A stretch of DNA of 64,000 nt from Heyndrickxia shackletonii (GTDB lineage Bacteria; Bacillota; Bacilli; Bacillales; Bacillaceae_C), in the NCBI RefSeq assembly GCF_001420715.1, contig NZ_LJJC01000004.1, positions 773,734 through 837,733 of the forward strand, read 5' to 3'. Position numbers and translations under genes: made by a program. The notes beneath the pieces were generated by a model that was given only the letters and a program-made list of their open reading frames with translations, was not told the DNA's origin and ran no database searches. Shown here piece after piece: positions 42,451-51,394 of the stretch (positions are counted from its first letter, which is position 1; every line of letters starts with the position of its first letter).

Positions 42451-43059
42451 ATGAAAAAAAGGATCATATCGTTGCCACTTGTTTTAACGGTGATTTTTAT
42501 CATTATCAGTCCTATAGGAAAGATATGGGCAGCGTCAAATACAAATGAAATCGATATCGCGACTTCTCCTCATAAGGTTTTATTTGATGTAGACAATTTA
42601 AAGCCTGGTGATTGGGCAACTCGGGACTTACATGTGCAAAACTTAGGAAAACAAGATTTTAAATATACCACATCTATTCATTTTGAATCCGGGTCCAAAC
42701 TATTCTTTAAAGCACTTAAATTAAAGGTTAGTGATAAAAAAGGTGAATTATACAGCGGGAAATTAGCGGATTTTAATAAACTGGATTATCGAAAGCTGGC
42801 AAAAGCAGATGAAGAGACTTTAACCTTTCGAGTAGACGTTCCTACCGAAGTGGGAAATGAATATCAAGGGTTAACCTGCAAATTTACCATAAAATTATAT
42901 GTAGAGGGTACATTAGGCGGAATTTTGCCAGCAGACAAAAGTCTTTTGTCTAATACAGGGTCCAATGTTTTAAATGCAATGGCAGGAGGAATTATATTAA
43001 TAATTGGAGGAAGTTCGTTTTACTTGTTTAAAAGAAAAAGAGCAGTTGATATAAAATGA
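42451..43059 (+). CDS. TasA/CalY-related surface protein with a variant cell-wall sorting signal
   Basis: About 202 residues. It has a signal peptide (MKKRIISLPLVLTVIFIIIS...WAAS) and a domain sharing the CalY phrases NLKPGDWATRDLHVQN and FKYTTSIHFESGS. The C-terminus LLSNTGSNVLNAMAGG is followed by a hydrophobic helix and FKRKR. That has the shape of an LPxTG sorting signal, but the motif reads LSNTG (Pro to Ser). ATG 42451 (MKKRII) follows GGGTGG. It is encoded directly after sipW, so it is likely a wall-linked minor fibre or anchor component; the role is inferred. Confidence 0.75.
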   Translation: MKKRIISLPLVLTVIFIIISPIGKIWAASNTNEIDIATSPHKVLFDVDNLKPGDWATRDLHVQNLGKQDFKYTTSIHFESGSKLFFKALKLKVSDKKGELYSGKLADFNKLDYRKLAKADEETLTFRVDVPTEVGNEYQGLTCKFTIKLYVEGTLGGILPADKSLLSNTGSNVLNAMAGGIILIIGGSSFYLFKRKRAVDIK

Positions 43060-43132
43060 AACTAAACTTATTATAATTACGTATTCTAGTTGGATACGTT
43101 TTTATTTTTATTAAAAATGAGGTAATGAGAAA

Positions 43133-43759
43133 ATGAAACAATTGGCGATGCTTTTGACAGCAATAGTGATTATAGTTTTGGCATTTACCCAAAAAGAAAC
43201 CATTCTACACGAAATTCATACCGGCCACACCTCTGCATTCCTTATCAGCATCCTATTCGTAGCCCTCCTAGTCTTCTTCCCAGTCATGCCTTACCCACTA
43301 GTGGCAGGCTTAATTGGATCGGTATTCGGAGTTTGGCAGGGAATCTTCATTTCCCTCCTCGGGGTAATGGTGGGAACCTTTACCATGTTTTTAATGGCGA
43401 GATATGGATTCCAGCAATGGGTACAAAGGACAATTCAAAAGTTTCCGAGATCAAAGGAATATGAAACATATTTTGAGAAGAATGCATTTCTGGGTATATT
43501 ATTTCTGCGATTAGTTCCAGTTATTCCATCGCCATTATTAAATGTTTTAAGCGGGGTAAGCAAAGTTTCATGGATAACGTTTCTGGCAGCAACCATAATT
43601 GGGAAGCTTCCTAATATCGTAATTTCAACATTCGCGGGCAGTTTATTTGAACATAATAAAATCCTTTCTATTGGAATTTATGCTTGTTATTTTTTAGTTA
43701 TTACGGTGATTATTACGATATACATGAATAAAAGAAAAATACACTTTCAGAGGAAATAA
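43133..43759 (+). CDS. TVP38/TMEM64 family membrane protein
   Basis: 208 residues with about five helices. The VTT-domain motif appears as FFPVMPYPLVAGLIGSVFG, then GTFTMFLMARYGFQQWVQR and GILFLRLVPVIPSPLLNVLS. Such proteins belong to the DedA/TVP38 scramblase-like superfamily and act on membrane lipids. It starts at ATG 43133 behind GAGGTAATGAG. It may be the last gene of the matrix operon or independent. Confidence 0.88.
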   Translation: MKQLAMLLTAIVIIVLAFTQKETILHEIHTGHTSAFLISILFVALLVFFPVMPYPLVAGLIGSVFGVWQGIFISLLGVMVGTFTMFLMARYGFQQWVQRTIQKFPRSKEYETYFEKNAFLGILFLRLVPVIPSPLLNVLSGVSKVSWITFLAATIIGKLPNIVISTFAGSLFEHNKILSIGIYACYFLVITVIITIYMNKRKIHFQRK

Positions 43760-43784
43760 CCTTTCTCGGTTTCTTTACAAAAGT

Positions 43785-43814
43785 AAGTATCCGCCGGTTT
43801 TACCGCGGATACTT
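43785..43814 (+). terminator. hairpin after the TVP38 gene
   Basis: AAGTATCCGC pairs exactly with GCGGATACTT. The T-tract is weak. Confidence 0.6.
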
Positions 43815-44206
43815 ATTGAAGGAAGGGAACATTCAAAATTGTCAACGGTCACGTTCACTACTTCAATGTGCCCATTCTCTTCTACAATTAGCGAGTTTAT
43901 CCAAAAATGATGTTCTAAACTTATTAAAAGATCTGGGAGCAACACGAAATTTCACTATTGTTACTCCTTCTCCTCCTGAACATGCTCATTCAAATATCGA
44001 TTCTCAGAAGTTGCAGCAAAATGAACTGACTGCAAGCTCATATCCGCATCAACCCCAAAGAGGTCTGCAAATGTTTTTTCTTCCCTTTTCTCATCTCTCA
44101 CTGGAACTGCACTCCTAACATTTTGGTGTGCTACTATAATGTGCATATCCAAATAAAATATCCATGAAAAATGTTACACCATAAAACTCGAAACATTGGA
44201 TAAAAT
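43815..44206. other. intergenic region, no supported gene
   Basis: Overlapping frames of 100 codons (plus) and 63 codons (minus) exist, but neither has a convincing ribosome binding site or recognisable sequence. Confidence 0.3.
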
Positions 44207-44230
44207 AAAAAAAGCCGGCATCAGACGGCT
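44207..44230 (-). terminator. Rho-independent terminator of the SPOCS-like genes
   Basis: On the minus strand AGCCG/CGGCT is followed by TTTTTTTATTTT. It lies about 105 bp past the stop at 44335. Confidence 0.7.
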
Positions 44231-44334
44231 AATGTTCGGTAATTAAGAGGGATGATGGGACAAGTCCCTCATCCCAATGCCAAGGAATCTGTCCCCACTA
44301 ACTTTAAAAACGTCTTATCAAGTATCCTTACCTA

Positions 44335-45120
44335 TTATGAAGACTCCCAATCATCCTCGTCTTTCTTATTATAATTGTGTAATAATACTTGTTGATTTTG
44401 CAAGACTTTAAACGTTATTTCAACAACCATTTTTTCCTCTATTTTCCTAAAGGTTCCTTCTTCAAATGGGGCGGACATTCTTTTTCCAGAATGGCCCTTT
44501 ACAATACCCATCTCCCTATCTAGGACTTCATCGTATTCAATAAATCTGCTGGAGAGTAGTTCGCAATATGGCAGTTCATTTAAGATTTCTTCACTTATTT
44601 GATTGTGTTCTGTGAAATCACCTGAAAGTAAGTGTTCTTTTTGTGAAAATCCTTTTGGAAGATGAGAGGATCTAAAATAATTGAATTCTTTTTCTGGTGG
44701 AGTAGATCTAAAGTCAGGCTCGCTAATGAGATCAATTCTTGTCACAACTTGGAAAGGTACATCTACCGTTAAAGAATGAATAGCAGAGGAAACATAATCT
44801 TTTCCGCCGCGTTTTGGTGTCGCATACTGAATATTTTTGCGAACAAACCCCTTTAAAAATAGTTTATTAGTAGGCAATAATAAGCGGCACTGTACCAATT
44901 TTAAATTCTTTTTGATCCTTTTAATTTCCAGAACTGGTTCTGGGAATTCAATAACAGAGTCCAAATCAATTTGAACCGTTTGTTCACCTAAAACAACAGG
45001 TACTTTCATATAGGGGTGTGAATTAATAACACGTGGCTCAACCGGCCGATTACTTGCTTCCTGTTGTACGGATGACTTCACTACCTTTTTATGGCTACCC
45101 TTCGATTTGTACCGGGACAT
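44335..45120 (-). CDS. SPOCS/CsxC-like spore surface protein
   Basis: About 261 residues. A basic N-terminus (MSRYKSKGSHKK) is followed by PYMKVPVVLGEQTVQIDLDS, FPEPVLEIKRIKKNLKLVQC, NKLFLKGFVRKNIQYATP and VDVPFQVVTRIDLI. This is the SPOCS (DUF3794) pattern of exosporium and coat proteins such as CsxC. The C-terminal third is unassigned. Minus-strand ATG 45120 has AAAGGAG. It is the second of two similar minus-strand genes. Expression is probably sporulation-specific, but I cannot confirm a sigma-E/K promoter. Confidence 0.7.
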   Translation of the reverse strand: MSRYKSKGSHKKVVKSSVQQEASNRPVEPRVINSHPYMKVPVVLGEQTVQIDLDSVIEFPEPVLEIKRIKKNLKLVQCRLLLPTNKLFLKGFVRKNIQYATPKRGGKDYVSSAIHSLTVDVPFQVVTRIDLISEPDFRSTPPEKEFNYFRSSHLPKGFSQKEHLLSGDFTEHNQISEEILNELPYCELLSSRFIEYDEVLDREMGIVKGHSGKRMSAPFEEGTFRKIEEKMVVEITFKVLQNQQVLLHNYNKKDEDDWESS

Positions 45121-45236
45121 ATTTTTTCTCCTTTCAAATAATTTGTTGGTTTCCATTTCAGTGTATGATGAAAATGACATAAAGCTTGGACAAAGTGACC
45201 GAAGGATTAGCACATTTATCGATGATATAGGCTTGT

Positions 45237-45833
45237 TTAGGATTCAAAAGGATGGATTTGGTATTGGAGAATTCGATATTCCATTTCACAATGTATATCC
45301 AGTAAGAGGTATGCATTTTTTTCTTTTTTATTCATGGATTGAGAAGTAATCACTTTTGTTTTAATGACTTCGAACTGGGGGCTTTCATTGTTATAAATAA
45401 TTTGCTCATAATGAATGGTTTCCTGATTATTTTCTTTTTCCGTAAACTCGTATTGCCTTTTTTGATTACTTTGTGTATAAAACGGAGGGGACAAATACTC
45501 CAATTTGGATGTTGTTTTCCAAGGTAACTTAATCATTTGAAAATGTACTTGAGTATCTTTTCCTTTTGTATAAGTAATTTCTCCAATAAGTTTGCCGGAG
45601 ATCCAGAGATGGTTTGCAGAAAAGTTGATTTGGTATTTTACAGGGTGGATGGACCAATTAAGGTCCAAAATTTTATTAACGGTTCCGTTCGTTTTTACTT
45701 TTTTTGATAATTTAAAATCAAGTTTGGAATGTACGATCTCCGTTAGCGTTTTATAATTTTTTTGGAGGGGACGAAGATTATCTAATTCATCTAGATCATC
45801 CCATTGTGGATCCTGCTGTTCGTTAGAATTCAT
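45237..45833 (-). CDS. SPOCS-like protein, probably spore-associated
   Basis: About 198 residues. An acidic N-terminus (MNSNEQQDPQWDDLDELDNL) is followed by VNKILDLNWSIHPVKYQINF, LWISGKLIGEITYTKGKDTQ and IKLPWKTTSKLEYLSPP, a layout reminiscent of the SPOCS strands in the next gene. The similarity is weaker than in its neighbour. ATG 45833 (MNSNEQ) has GGAGAGGG; the frame open to 45935 is not used. It is likely co-transcribed with the 44335-45120 gene. Confidence 0.55.
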   Translation of the reverse strand: MNSNEQQDPQWDDLDELDNLRPLQKNYKTLTEIVHSKLDFKLSKKVKTNGTVNKILDLNWSIHPVKYQINFSANHLWISGKLIGEITYTKGKDTQVHFQMIKLPWKTTSKLEYLSPPFYTQSNQKRQYEFTEKENNQETIHYEQIIYNNESPQFEVIKTKVITSQSMNKKEKNAYLLLDIHCEMEYRILQYQIHPFES

Positions 45834-45933
45834 GTATCCCTCTCCTTTCATATTTATATAAAAATATGATGCCTTTTCACAATATAAAACCTCGAATGAA
45901 TGATTGAATGAATCGAAGCCGACCTTTTCAATC

Positions 45934-45971
45934 AAAAAGGCGATTTACCTTTTCTAACAGGTAAATCGCCT
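45934..45971 (-). terminator. Rho-independent terminator of the YfcC gene
   Basis: AGGCGATTTACCT (45938-45950) is exactly complementary to AGGTAAATCGCCT (45959-45971), with a T-tract on the minus strand. Confidence 0.85.
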
Positions 45972-45985
45972 ATAAAAATTTCCTC

Positions 45986-47419
45986 TTAATAAGGTCCCCA
46001 ATGAATCAAGACACCAACGATGAGGAAGATAAGTCCAATTAAAAACCAAATGAGTGCTAATGGAGCCATGAAACGCAGCCATTTTCCATAAGGAATGCCA
46101 CTTGCGGCAAGAACCCCCATGAGAACTCCGGATGTTGGATTCAGGCAGTTCACAACTCCTTCTCCGAGCATGACTGCTTCGACCGCCACTTGTCTTGTAA
46201 TATGCATTAAGTCAGATAATGGAGCAAGAATTGGAATAAAGACGACAGATTCCCCTGTTCCAGAGGAAATCAGGAAATGCAGGGCTGCACTGCTTAAGTA
46301 CATGCCGATTGCACCAAAGAGCGGGCTATGTCCTTGTAATAAGTGAGCTAAGCCGTTTACGATAGTATCCAATAATTTTCCGTTTTCTAAAATAACTGAT
46401 ATACAGCGGGCCATTCCGACAATTAAAGAACCGTAAACTAGTCGTTGGCAACCTTGTAAAAAGGTAGAAGCGATATCATTTGCTTTTAATCCTCCGATAA
46501 TTCCAGCAGCGATAGCGATGAAAATAAATGTTCCAGTCATTTCGATATCGCCCCATTTTAACCAAAGGGCTCCCGCTAAAAATCCAATCAACGATAACGC
46601 TGTGATAAGTAAAATGAGCTTATGACGAATGGTCCAAGAAACGGCACTTTCATTCGTTTTTTCATCACTTAGAAGAGCCTTGCTTGGAAACCAATCCTTA
46701 CCGAGAACGCTCCCTTTATTCGGATTCTTAAGTCGTTTTGTATAAAGGTAAATATAAATAATGGTTGCGATCAGGAAGCAGACATAAATGGCAATTCGCA
46801 AGCCCATGCCTGAAAACATAGGCAGCTCCGCAATCGTTTGTGAAATCCCTAATGGCGATGGCGATAAAATGGTGGCATTAAATCCGGCGTAGGCACCTAA
46901 ATAAATAATTGCTGCACCTACAACAGCATCCCATTTTAAGGTACGGGCAACGATGATTCCGATGGGAATAAAGCCGATTACCGAGTTCACCACAATTCCT
47001 GTTGTTCCTAAAATAGAAAATAATGCAGCAACGATACAAACGAATAGAAGTTGGCGTGTTCGAAACTTGTTAATGACGTGATAAATTAATCCGTTGATTG
47101 CCCCTGTTTTTTCCAGGATGGCGATGGTACCACCGGTGAAAAGAATTAAAAAGATGATGGAAGATGCGGCTGACATTCCTTGTCCAATGGATGAGAAAAA
47201 GTTCACAAAACTAACAGGTGATTGAGCAACCGTATGGTAGCTTCCCGGAATGGTGGTGGAGATGGTTCCTTTCATTACCCTGTTAAATTCTCCTGCAGGA
47301 ACAAAATACGTAGCAATCGCACAAATTAATGCCACTAAGAAAAGTAATACATATGCATCAGGCATCTTAAACTTCGATTTATGCTGCATAGGTTTTTTTG
47401 TTTCGGCTTGTAAGCTCAT
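45986..47419 (-). CDS. YfcC family transporter
   Basis: A 477-residue protein with about 12 helices. The motifs [60 protein letters not shown] and [20 protein letters not shown] are those of YfcC/ArcD-DcuC-related carriers for amino acids, peptides or carboxylates. It is divergent from an RpiR-M20-racemase operon, with a shared 160-bp regulatory region. That suggests it imports an N-acylated amino acid or related compound; this is inference from context. Confidence 0.87.
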   Translation of the reverse strand: MSLQAETKKPMQHKSKFKMPDAYVLLFLVALICAIATYFVPAGEFNRVMKGTISTTIPGSYHTVAQSPVSFVNFFSSIGQGMSAASSIIFLILFTGGTIAILEKTGAINGLIYHVINKFRTRQLLFVCIVAALFSILGTTGIVVNSVIGFIPIGIIVARTLKWDAVVGAAIIYLGAYAGFNATILSPSPLGISQTIAELPMFSGMGLRIAIYVCFLIATIIYIYLYTKRLKNPNKGSVLGKDWFPSKALLSDEKTNESAVSWTIRHKLILLITALSLIGFLAGALWLKWGDIEMTGTFIFIAIAAGIIGGLKANDIASTFLQGCQRLVYGSLIVGMARCISVILENGKLLDTIVNGLAHLLQGHSPLFGAIGMYLSSAALHFLISSGTGESVVFIPILAPLSDLMHITRQVAVEAVMLGEGVVNCLNPTSGVLMGVLAASGIPYGKWLRFMAPLALIWFLIGLIFLIVGVLIHWGPY

Positions 47420-47481
47420 TCAATTTCCTCCTTTGTGCTGAGATGATTTTTAGAAAGGTTTGGAATAAACATTCATAACGG

Positions 47482-47496
47482 AATATTGCGAATATT
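47482..47496. promoter_or_regulatory. candidate RpiR operator
   Basis: AATATT GCG AATATT, a dyad in the divergent region between the YfcC and RpiR genes. Confidence 0.4.
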
Positions 47497-47575
47497 TAGG
47501 GTATGTGTTAGATTATATTAAAGGTTTTCCTTCAAATCAATACATTTTGCAAAAAATCCTTCGAGGTGATGTCAA

Positions 47576-48397
47576 CTGTTTCATTTTCAAAAGAAAGTAC
47601 AAGAAAAATACGATCAATTAACGAAGGGAATGAAAAGAGTAGCAGATTTGTTATTAGCTGACCCCACTGCATTTGCAGCCCGTTCTGCTAAAACAGTTGG
47701 CGAGTCGATTGGTGTAAGTGAAACGATGATTATTCGCTTTTGCAATGCTCTCGGCTACCAAGGGTATAGTGAGCTACAGCAGGAGATTAGGGAAGTAATC
47801 TATGATATACGCACGGCTAAATGGAGTAATGATGGAAAAGAGAGTGATCAATCTCCGTATTCTTTCAAGCAAATTATGCGCTGGGATCAAACCAACATTG
47901 AGAATACGGCAAATCATATGAATCCAGAGGATATGGATGCAGCAATCTCCAAAATAGTAGATGCCGATGCAGTATTAGTGGCGGGTCTTCACGCAGCGTT
48001 TCCGATGGCACATTGGTTTACCTTTGCACTGGATCTATTAAAAAAGAATTGTCATCTTTACCGACCGGAGTTTTCGACGCATTTAGGCGCTTTTACAGAC
48101 CAAAGTGTTTTAGTTGTTTTCTCTTATTATCGCTATTCTTTGCACCCTATTCGACTGGCAGAAAAGGCAAAGGAAAAAGGGTTATTTGTCATTGCCTTTA
48201 CAGATACCACCATCTCACCGATTACGGAATATGCTGATATTGTATTTACTTTGGAAATACCAACGAGATCCATCCTGCAGTTTGCACCTGTTACTTTTTC
48301 CATGATGAATGCATTGCTTTCCGGTATTTCTGTAAAAAGCAACGCCAATATAGATTTTAAAGAAGAGGATAAAATAATGGACTTTTTTGTACAGTAA
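47576..48397 (+). CDS. MurR/RpiR family regulator, possible CTG start
   Basis: About 273 residues. The N-terminal HTH_6 is [20 protein letters not shown], then [20 protein letters not shown]. The C-terminal SIS-type domain is [52 protein letters not shown]. In-frame homology runs upstream of ATG 47630 to CTG 47576, which lies 5 bases after GAGGTGAT; ATG 47630 is too close to its nearest purine run. The SIS ligand region lacks the usual 'GxGxS', so the effector may not be a sugar phosphate. It heads the amidohydrolase/racemase operon. Confidence 0.82.
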   Translation: MFHFQKKVQEKYDQLTKGMKRVADLLLADPTAFAARSAKTVGESIGVSETMIIRFCNALGYQGYSELQQEIREVIYDIRTAKWSNDGKESDQSPYSFKQIMRWDQTNIENTANHMNPEDMDAAISKIVDADAVLVAGLHAAFPMAHWFTFALDLLKKNCHLYRPEFSTHLGAFTDQSVLVVFSYYRYSLHPIRLAEKAKEKGLFVIAFTDTTISPITEYADIVFTLEIPTRSILQFAPVTFSMMNALLSGISVKSNANIDFKEEDKIMDFFVQ

Positions 48398-48426
48398 TTT
48401 TGACAACTTTAGAAAGGAATATGTTC

Positions 48427-49572
48427 ATGAAAACTTTAACTAGCAATATACGAGAGATAAAAGATGAGGTATTGGATATTTTTCATTACCTGCACGAACA
48501 TCCGGAATTAAGCATGAAAGAATATAACACGACACAATTTATTAAGGCGAAACTAGATGAGCTTGGGTACAGAACGAAGACCTTCGATGATTGCCCAGGT
48601 GTAATAGGGGAATTGGGGGAAGGCTCGCCTGTTGTTGCTGTTCGTGCGGATATGGATGCTTTGTGGCAAGAGGTAGATGGGAAGTTTAAAGCGAATCATT
48701 CCTGTGGCCATGATTCACACATGACGATGGCGCTTGGAACCGCTATGCTTCTAAAAAGGCAAAAAACATTACCATCCGGAACCATTCGATTTATTTTTCA
48801 ACCAGCTGAAGAGATTGGGCTGGGTGCGAAAACGATGCTGAAAAAGGGAGTAGTGGATGACGTTGATTACTTGTACGGCGTTCATGTACGGCCAATCCAA
48901 GAAACCTTAAACGGCAGGGCGGCTCCGGCAATTTTACATGGAGCAAGCCAGCATATCAGCGGCACGATTATTGGAGAAGATGCACATGGTGCAAGACCGC
49001 ATCTTGGAACCAATGCTATTGAAGTAGCTGCTTCGATAATCCATGAACTTGGCTTTATTCATATTGATCCAATGATTCCTTATTCTGTGAAAATGACGAA
49101 GCTTCATGCAGGAGGGGAAAGCTCCAATATTATTCCTGGTCAAGCATCCTTTAGCCTGGATCTTCGGGCACAAACAAATGAAGCAATGGATACTTTAGAG
49201 GAGCATGTTAAGGCTGCGGTCGATTCCATTGCAGAATTTCATAAAGTGAAAATAGATTTGGATATCCCAGGAAGCTTAGCTGCGGCAACGATAGATCCTG
49301 TCGCGGAAAACATTATGGCGAGTTCTATTGCAGAGGTACTGGGAAGTGAAAACCTCGATGATGCCCTTGTGACAACTGGTGGGGAAGACTTTCATTATTA
49401 TAAATTAAACCGGCCGCACATCCATGCAACCATGCTTGGCCTTGGCTGCGGATTGGAGCCTGGACTCCATCATCCACATATGACATTTGACAGAAATGCC
49501 ATTCTTTCAGGTATTGATATATTAACAACTGCCGTATTAAGAACATTTTCCAAAGAAAGCGGGGAAGAATGA
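48427..49572 (+). CDS. M20 family amidohydrolase (N-acyl-amino-acid deacylase type)
   Basis: About 381 residues of the M20D aminoacylase/carboxypeptidase group. The metal-binding residues are in HSCGHDSHM and [10 protein letters not shown], the lid-domain signature is [19 protein letters not shown], and the C-terminal metal ligand is near [10 protein letters not shown]. Such enzymes hydrolyse N-acyl (acetyl, succinyl) amino acids. ATG 48427 is best spaced to AAAGGA (48413). It is followed after 1 base by an enolase-superfamily racemase gene; the pair matches N-acylamino acid racemase/desuccinylase systems. Confidence 0.9.
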   Translation: MKTLTSNIREIKDEVLDIFHYLHEHPELSMKEYNTTQFIKAKLDELGYRTKTFDDCPGVIGELGEGSPVVAVRADMDALWQEVDGKFKANHSCGHDSHMTMALGTAMLLKRQKTLPSGTIRFIFQPAEEIGLGAKTMLKKGVVDDVDYLYGVHVRPIQETLNGRAAPAILHGASQHISGTIIGEDAHGARPHLGTNAIEVAASIIHELGFIHIDPMIPYSVKMTKLHAGGESSNIIPGQASFSLDLRAQTNEAMDTLEEHVKAAVDSIAEFHKVKIDLDIPGSLAAATIDPVAENIMASSIAEVLGSENLDDALVTTGGEDFHYYKLNRPHIHATMLGLGCGLEPGLHHPHMTFDRNAILSGIDILTTAVLRTFSKESGEE

Positions 49573-49573
49573 T

Positions 49574-50701
49574 ATGATCATGAAACCTATTCAGCCAAAG
49601 AAGATTACTTTGCGCAAACTACAAATGAAATTAAAACAACCATTTACGACTAGCTTTGGCACTCAAACGGAAAAAGAGTTTTGCATTTTAGAAGTAGAAG
49701 ATAAGAATGGAAATATCGGCTGGGGGGAATCAGGAGCGCTTACTTTCCCAGGCTATAATGAAGAAACCACGATAACCAATCAGCATATATTAGAGGACTT
49801 TTTAATTCCTTCTATTTTAGGAAATTCGTATGATCATCCCGACCAATTTAACCAGCAGATTTCGTACATCCGCCGTAATCGCATGGCAAAATCAACAGTG
49901 GAAACAGCCATCTGGGACTTGTATGCAAAAAACAATGGTGTTCCATTGTATAAAGTGCTGGGCGGGGAAAAGAAGGATATTAAAGTAGGAGTAAGTATTG
50001 GGATTAAAGATTCTATTAAAGAATTATTAGAAACTATTGAGGAAAAAATGGATAAAGGATTCCATAAAATTAAAGTCAAAATTAAGCCTGGAAAAGATGT
50101 GGAGGTTATTCGGGAAATAAGAAAGGTTTTTCCGGATATTCCATTAATGGCAGACGCTAATTCCGCCTACACCTTAAAGGATATCGACCTTCTTAAGCAA
50201 CTGGATCAATTTAATCTTTTAATGATCGAACAACCTTTGGAGCACGATGATATTATTCATCATAGTAAGCTTCAAAAGCAAATCGAAACTCCAATATGCC
50301 TGGATGAAAGCATTTGCTCCTATGAAGATGCCAAAAATGCAATTGAATTAGGAAGCTGCAAAATTATTAATATCAAAATAGGACGTGTTGGTGGACATTC
50401 TGAATCGATTAAAATTCACAATCTATGTAAAGAACATAACATTCCAGTATGGTGCGGCGGAATGCTAGAAGCTGGAATAGGGCGTGCTCATAATATTGCT
50501 ATTACATCATTAAGTCAATTCCTTATTCCGGGAGACACAGGCCCATCTCAGCAATATTGGCATGAGGATATCATTCAGCCGGAGGTAGAAGTAAAGAACG
50601 GCATTGTTCAATTGCCAAGCGGGAATGGAATAGGCTATACCGTAGATAAGGAAAAAGTAAAAAAATATACCGTTTATGAAAAACAATTCACTGTTTCATA
50701 A
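49574..50701 (+). CDS. MenC-like enolase-superfamily enzyme, probable N-acylamino acid racemase
   Basis: 375 residues, MLE subgroup. The catalytic Lys pair is in KIKVKIKPG, metal ligands are Asp (MADANSAY), Glu (IEQPLEHDD) and Asp (CLDESICS), and the second Lys is in INIKIGRVGG. The sequence follows low-GC MenC/N-acylamino acid racemases, which can do both o-succinylbenzoate synthesis and racemisation of N-succinyl amino acids. No menaquinone gene is nearby, while an M20 deacylase precedes it by 1 base. This favours the racemase role. Confidence 0.85.
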   Translation: MIMKPIQPKKITLRKLQMKLKQPFTTSFGTQTEKEFCILEVEDKNGNIGWGESGALTFPGYNEETTITNQHILEDFLIPSILGNSYDHPDQFNQQISYIRRNRMAKSTVETAIWDLYAKNNGVPLYKVLGGEKKDIKVGVSIGIKDSIKELLETIEEKMDKGFHKIKVKIKPGKDVEVIREIRKVFPDIPLMADANSAYTLKDIDLLKQLDQFNLLMIEQPLEHDDIIHHSKLQKQIETPICLDESICSYEDAKNAIELGSCKIINIKIGRVGGHSESIKIHNLCKEHNIPVWCGGMLEAGIGRAHNIAITSLSQFLIPGDTGPSQQYWHEDIIQPEVEVKNGIVQLPSGNGIGYTVDKEKVKKYTVYEKQFTVS

Positions 50702-50826
50702 TAAATGTCAGGAGACGGAGTCCTCGACATGGCCTACTCAACATTCATAACCGGCACATTTCCTATGAATCTTCCGAAAAATAAATTAAATTTTTCAGCC
50801 CTGCTTCATGAGCGGGATAAATGATA

Positions 50827-50864
50827 AGGCTAGGCAAATTGATTGTCTAGTCTATTTCTTTTTA
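50827..50864 (+). terminator. Rho-independent terminator
   Basis: AGGCTAGGCAA pairs, with G-U pairs, with TTGTCTAGTCT, followed by ATTTCTTTTT. Confidence 0.7.
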
Positions 50865-50900
50865 CCTGAAATATGGGAATTTCAAAATGATGTTTGAAAC

Positions 50901-51023
50901 TTATTCTTTATCATTTATTTCTTCTTTAAATGCTTTTCTCCCACACTTTATACATTCACCAGAATAATAGTTATATTTATGAAATCCACGGATATAACAA
51001 ACTATTGCTCTTAACTTTTTCAT
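50901..51023 (-). CDS. 40-residue CxxC mini-protein
   Basis: On the minus strand ATG 51023 lies 5 bases after AAGGTGAT and opens a frame MKKLRAIVCYIRGFHKYNYY followed by SGECIKCGRKAFKEE. The CIKCG knuckle plus an earlier Cys suggests a small metal-binding or redox peptide. The good ribosome binding site, basic start and acidic end favour a real gene. No family recognised. The rest of 50702-51394 is non-coding. Confidence 0.5.
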   Translation of the reverse strand: MKKLRAIVCYIRGFHKYNYYSGECIKCGRKAFKEEINDKE

Positions 51024-51303
51024 GGGGATCACCTTCTTATATGGATTTGTAAATAATGATAATAAAGAATTATTAAAAAACGATTACTAGCAAATTAAGA
51101 AGTATAACAATGTGATTAAAAAAAATTACTGTAATTTGATAGGGGCATCTCAAGGGGAAAGCAAAAGCACCTATTTCTAGTATTTATAAAGTGTTTGGGT
51201 TCCGATTGTAAGAAATGGCCCCGTCTCGTAATCTCTATATATCCAATTTTGAAAGTGGTTATGTATAGAGGCAGAAATTTTGATTATTCTAAAATAAATG
51301 AAA

Positions 51304-51317
51304 GTAAGCGCTGCCAA
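51304..51317. promoter_or_regulatory. cre-like site (CcpA)
   Basis: AGTAAGCGCTGCCA is close to the cre consensus TGWAARCGYTWNCW, 80 bp upstream of the MFS start. It suggests catabolite repression of the transporter. Confidence 0.5.
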
Positions 51318-51394
51318 AAAATTAGAGGGGTTATATTATTTCTTTAGGCAATATTTATGAGACAAAATTATTTAGGGGTAAAGGAGAGAAAAAA

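Noticed and set aside
43816-44152. Overlapping plus (100-codon) and minus (63-codon) ORFs
   Set aside because: Neither has a good ribosome binding site, neither resembles a family, and the plus frame has a TTG start inside a hairpin region.
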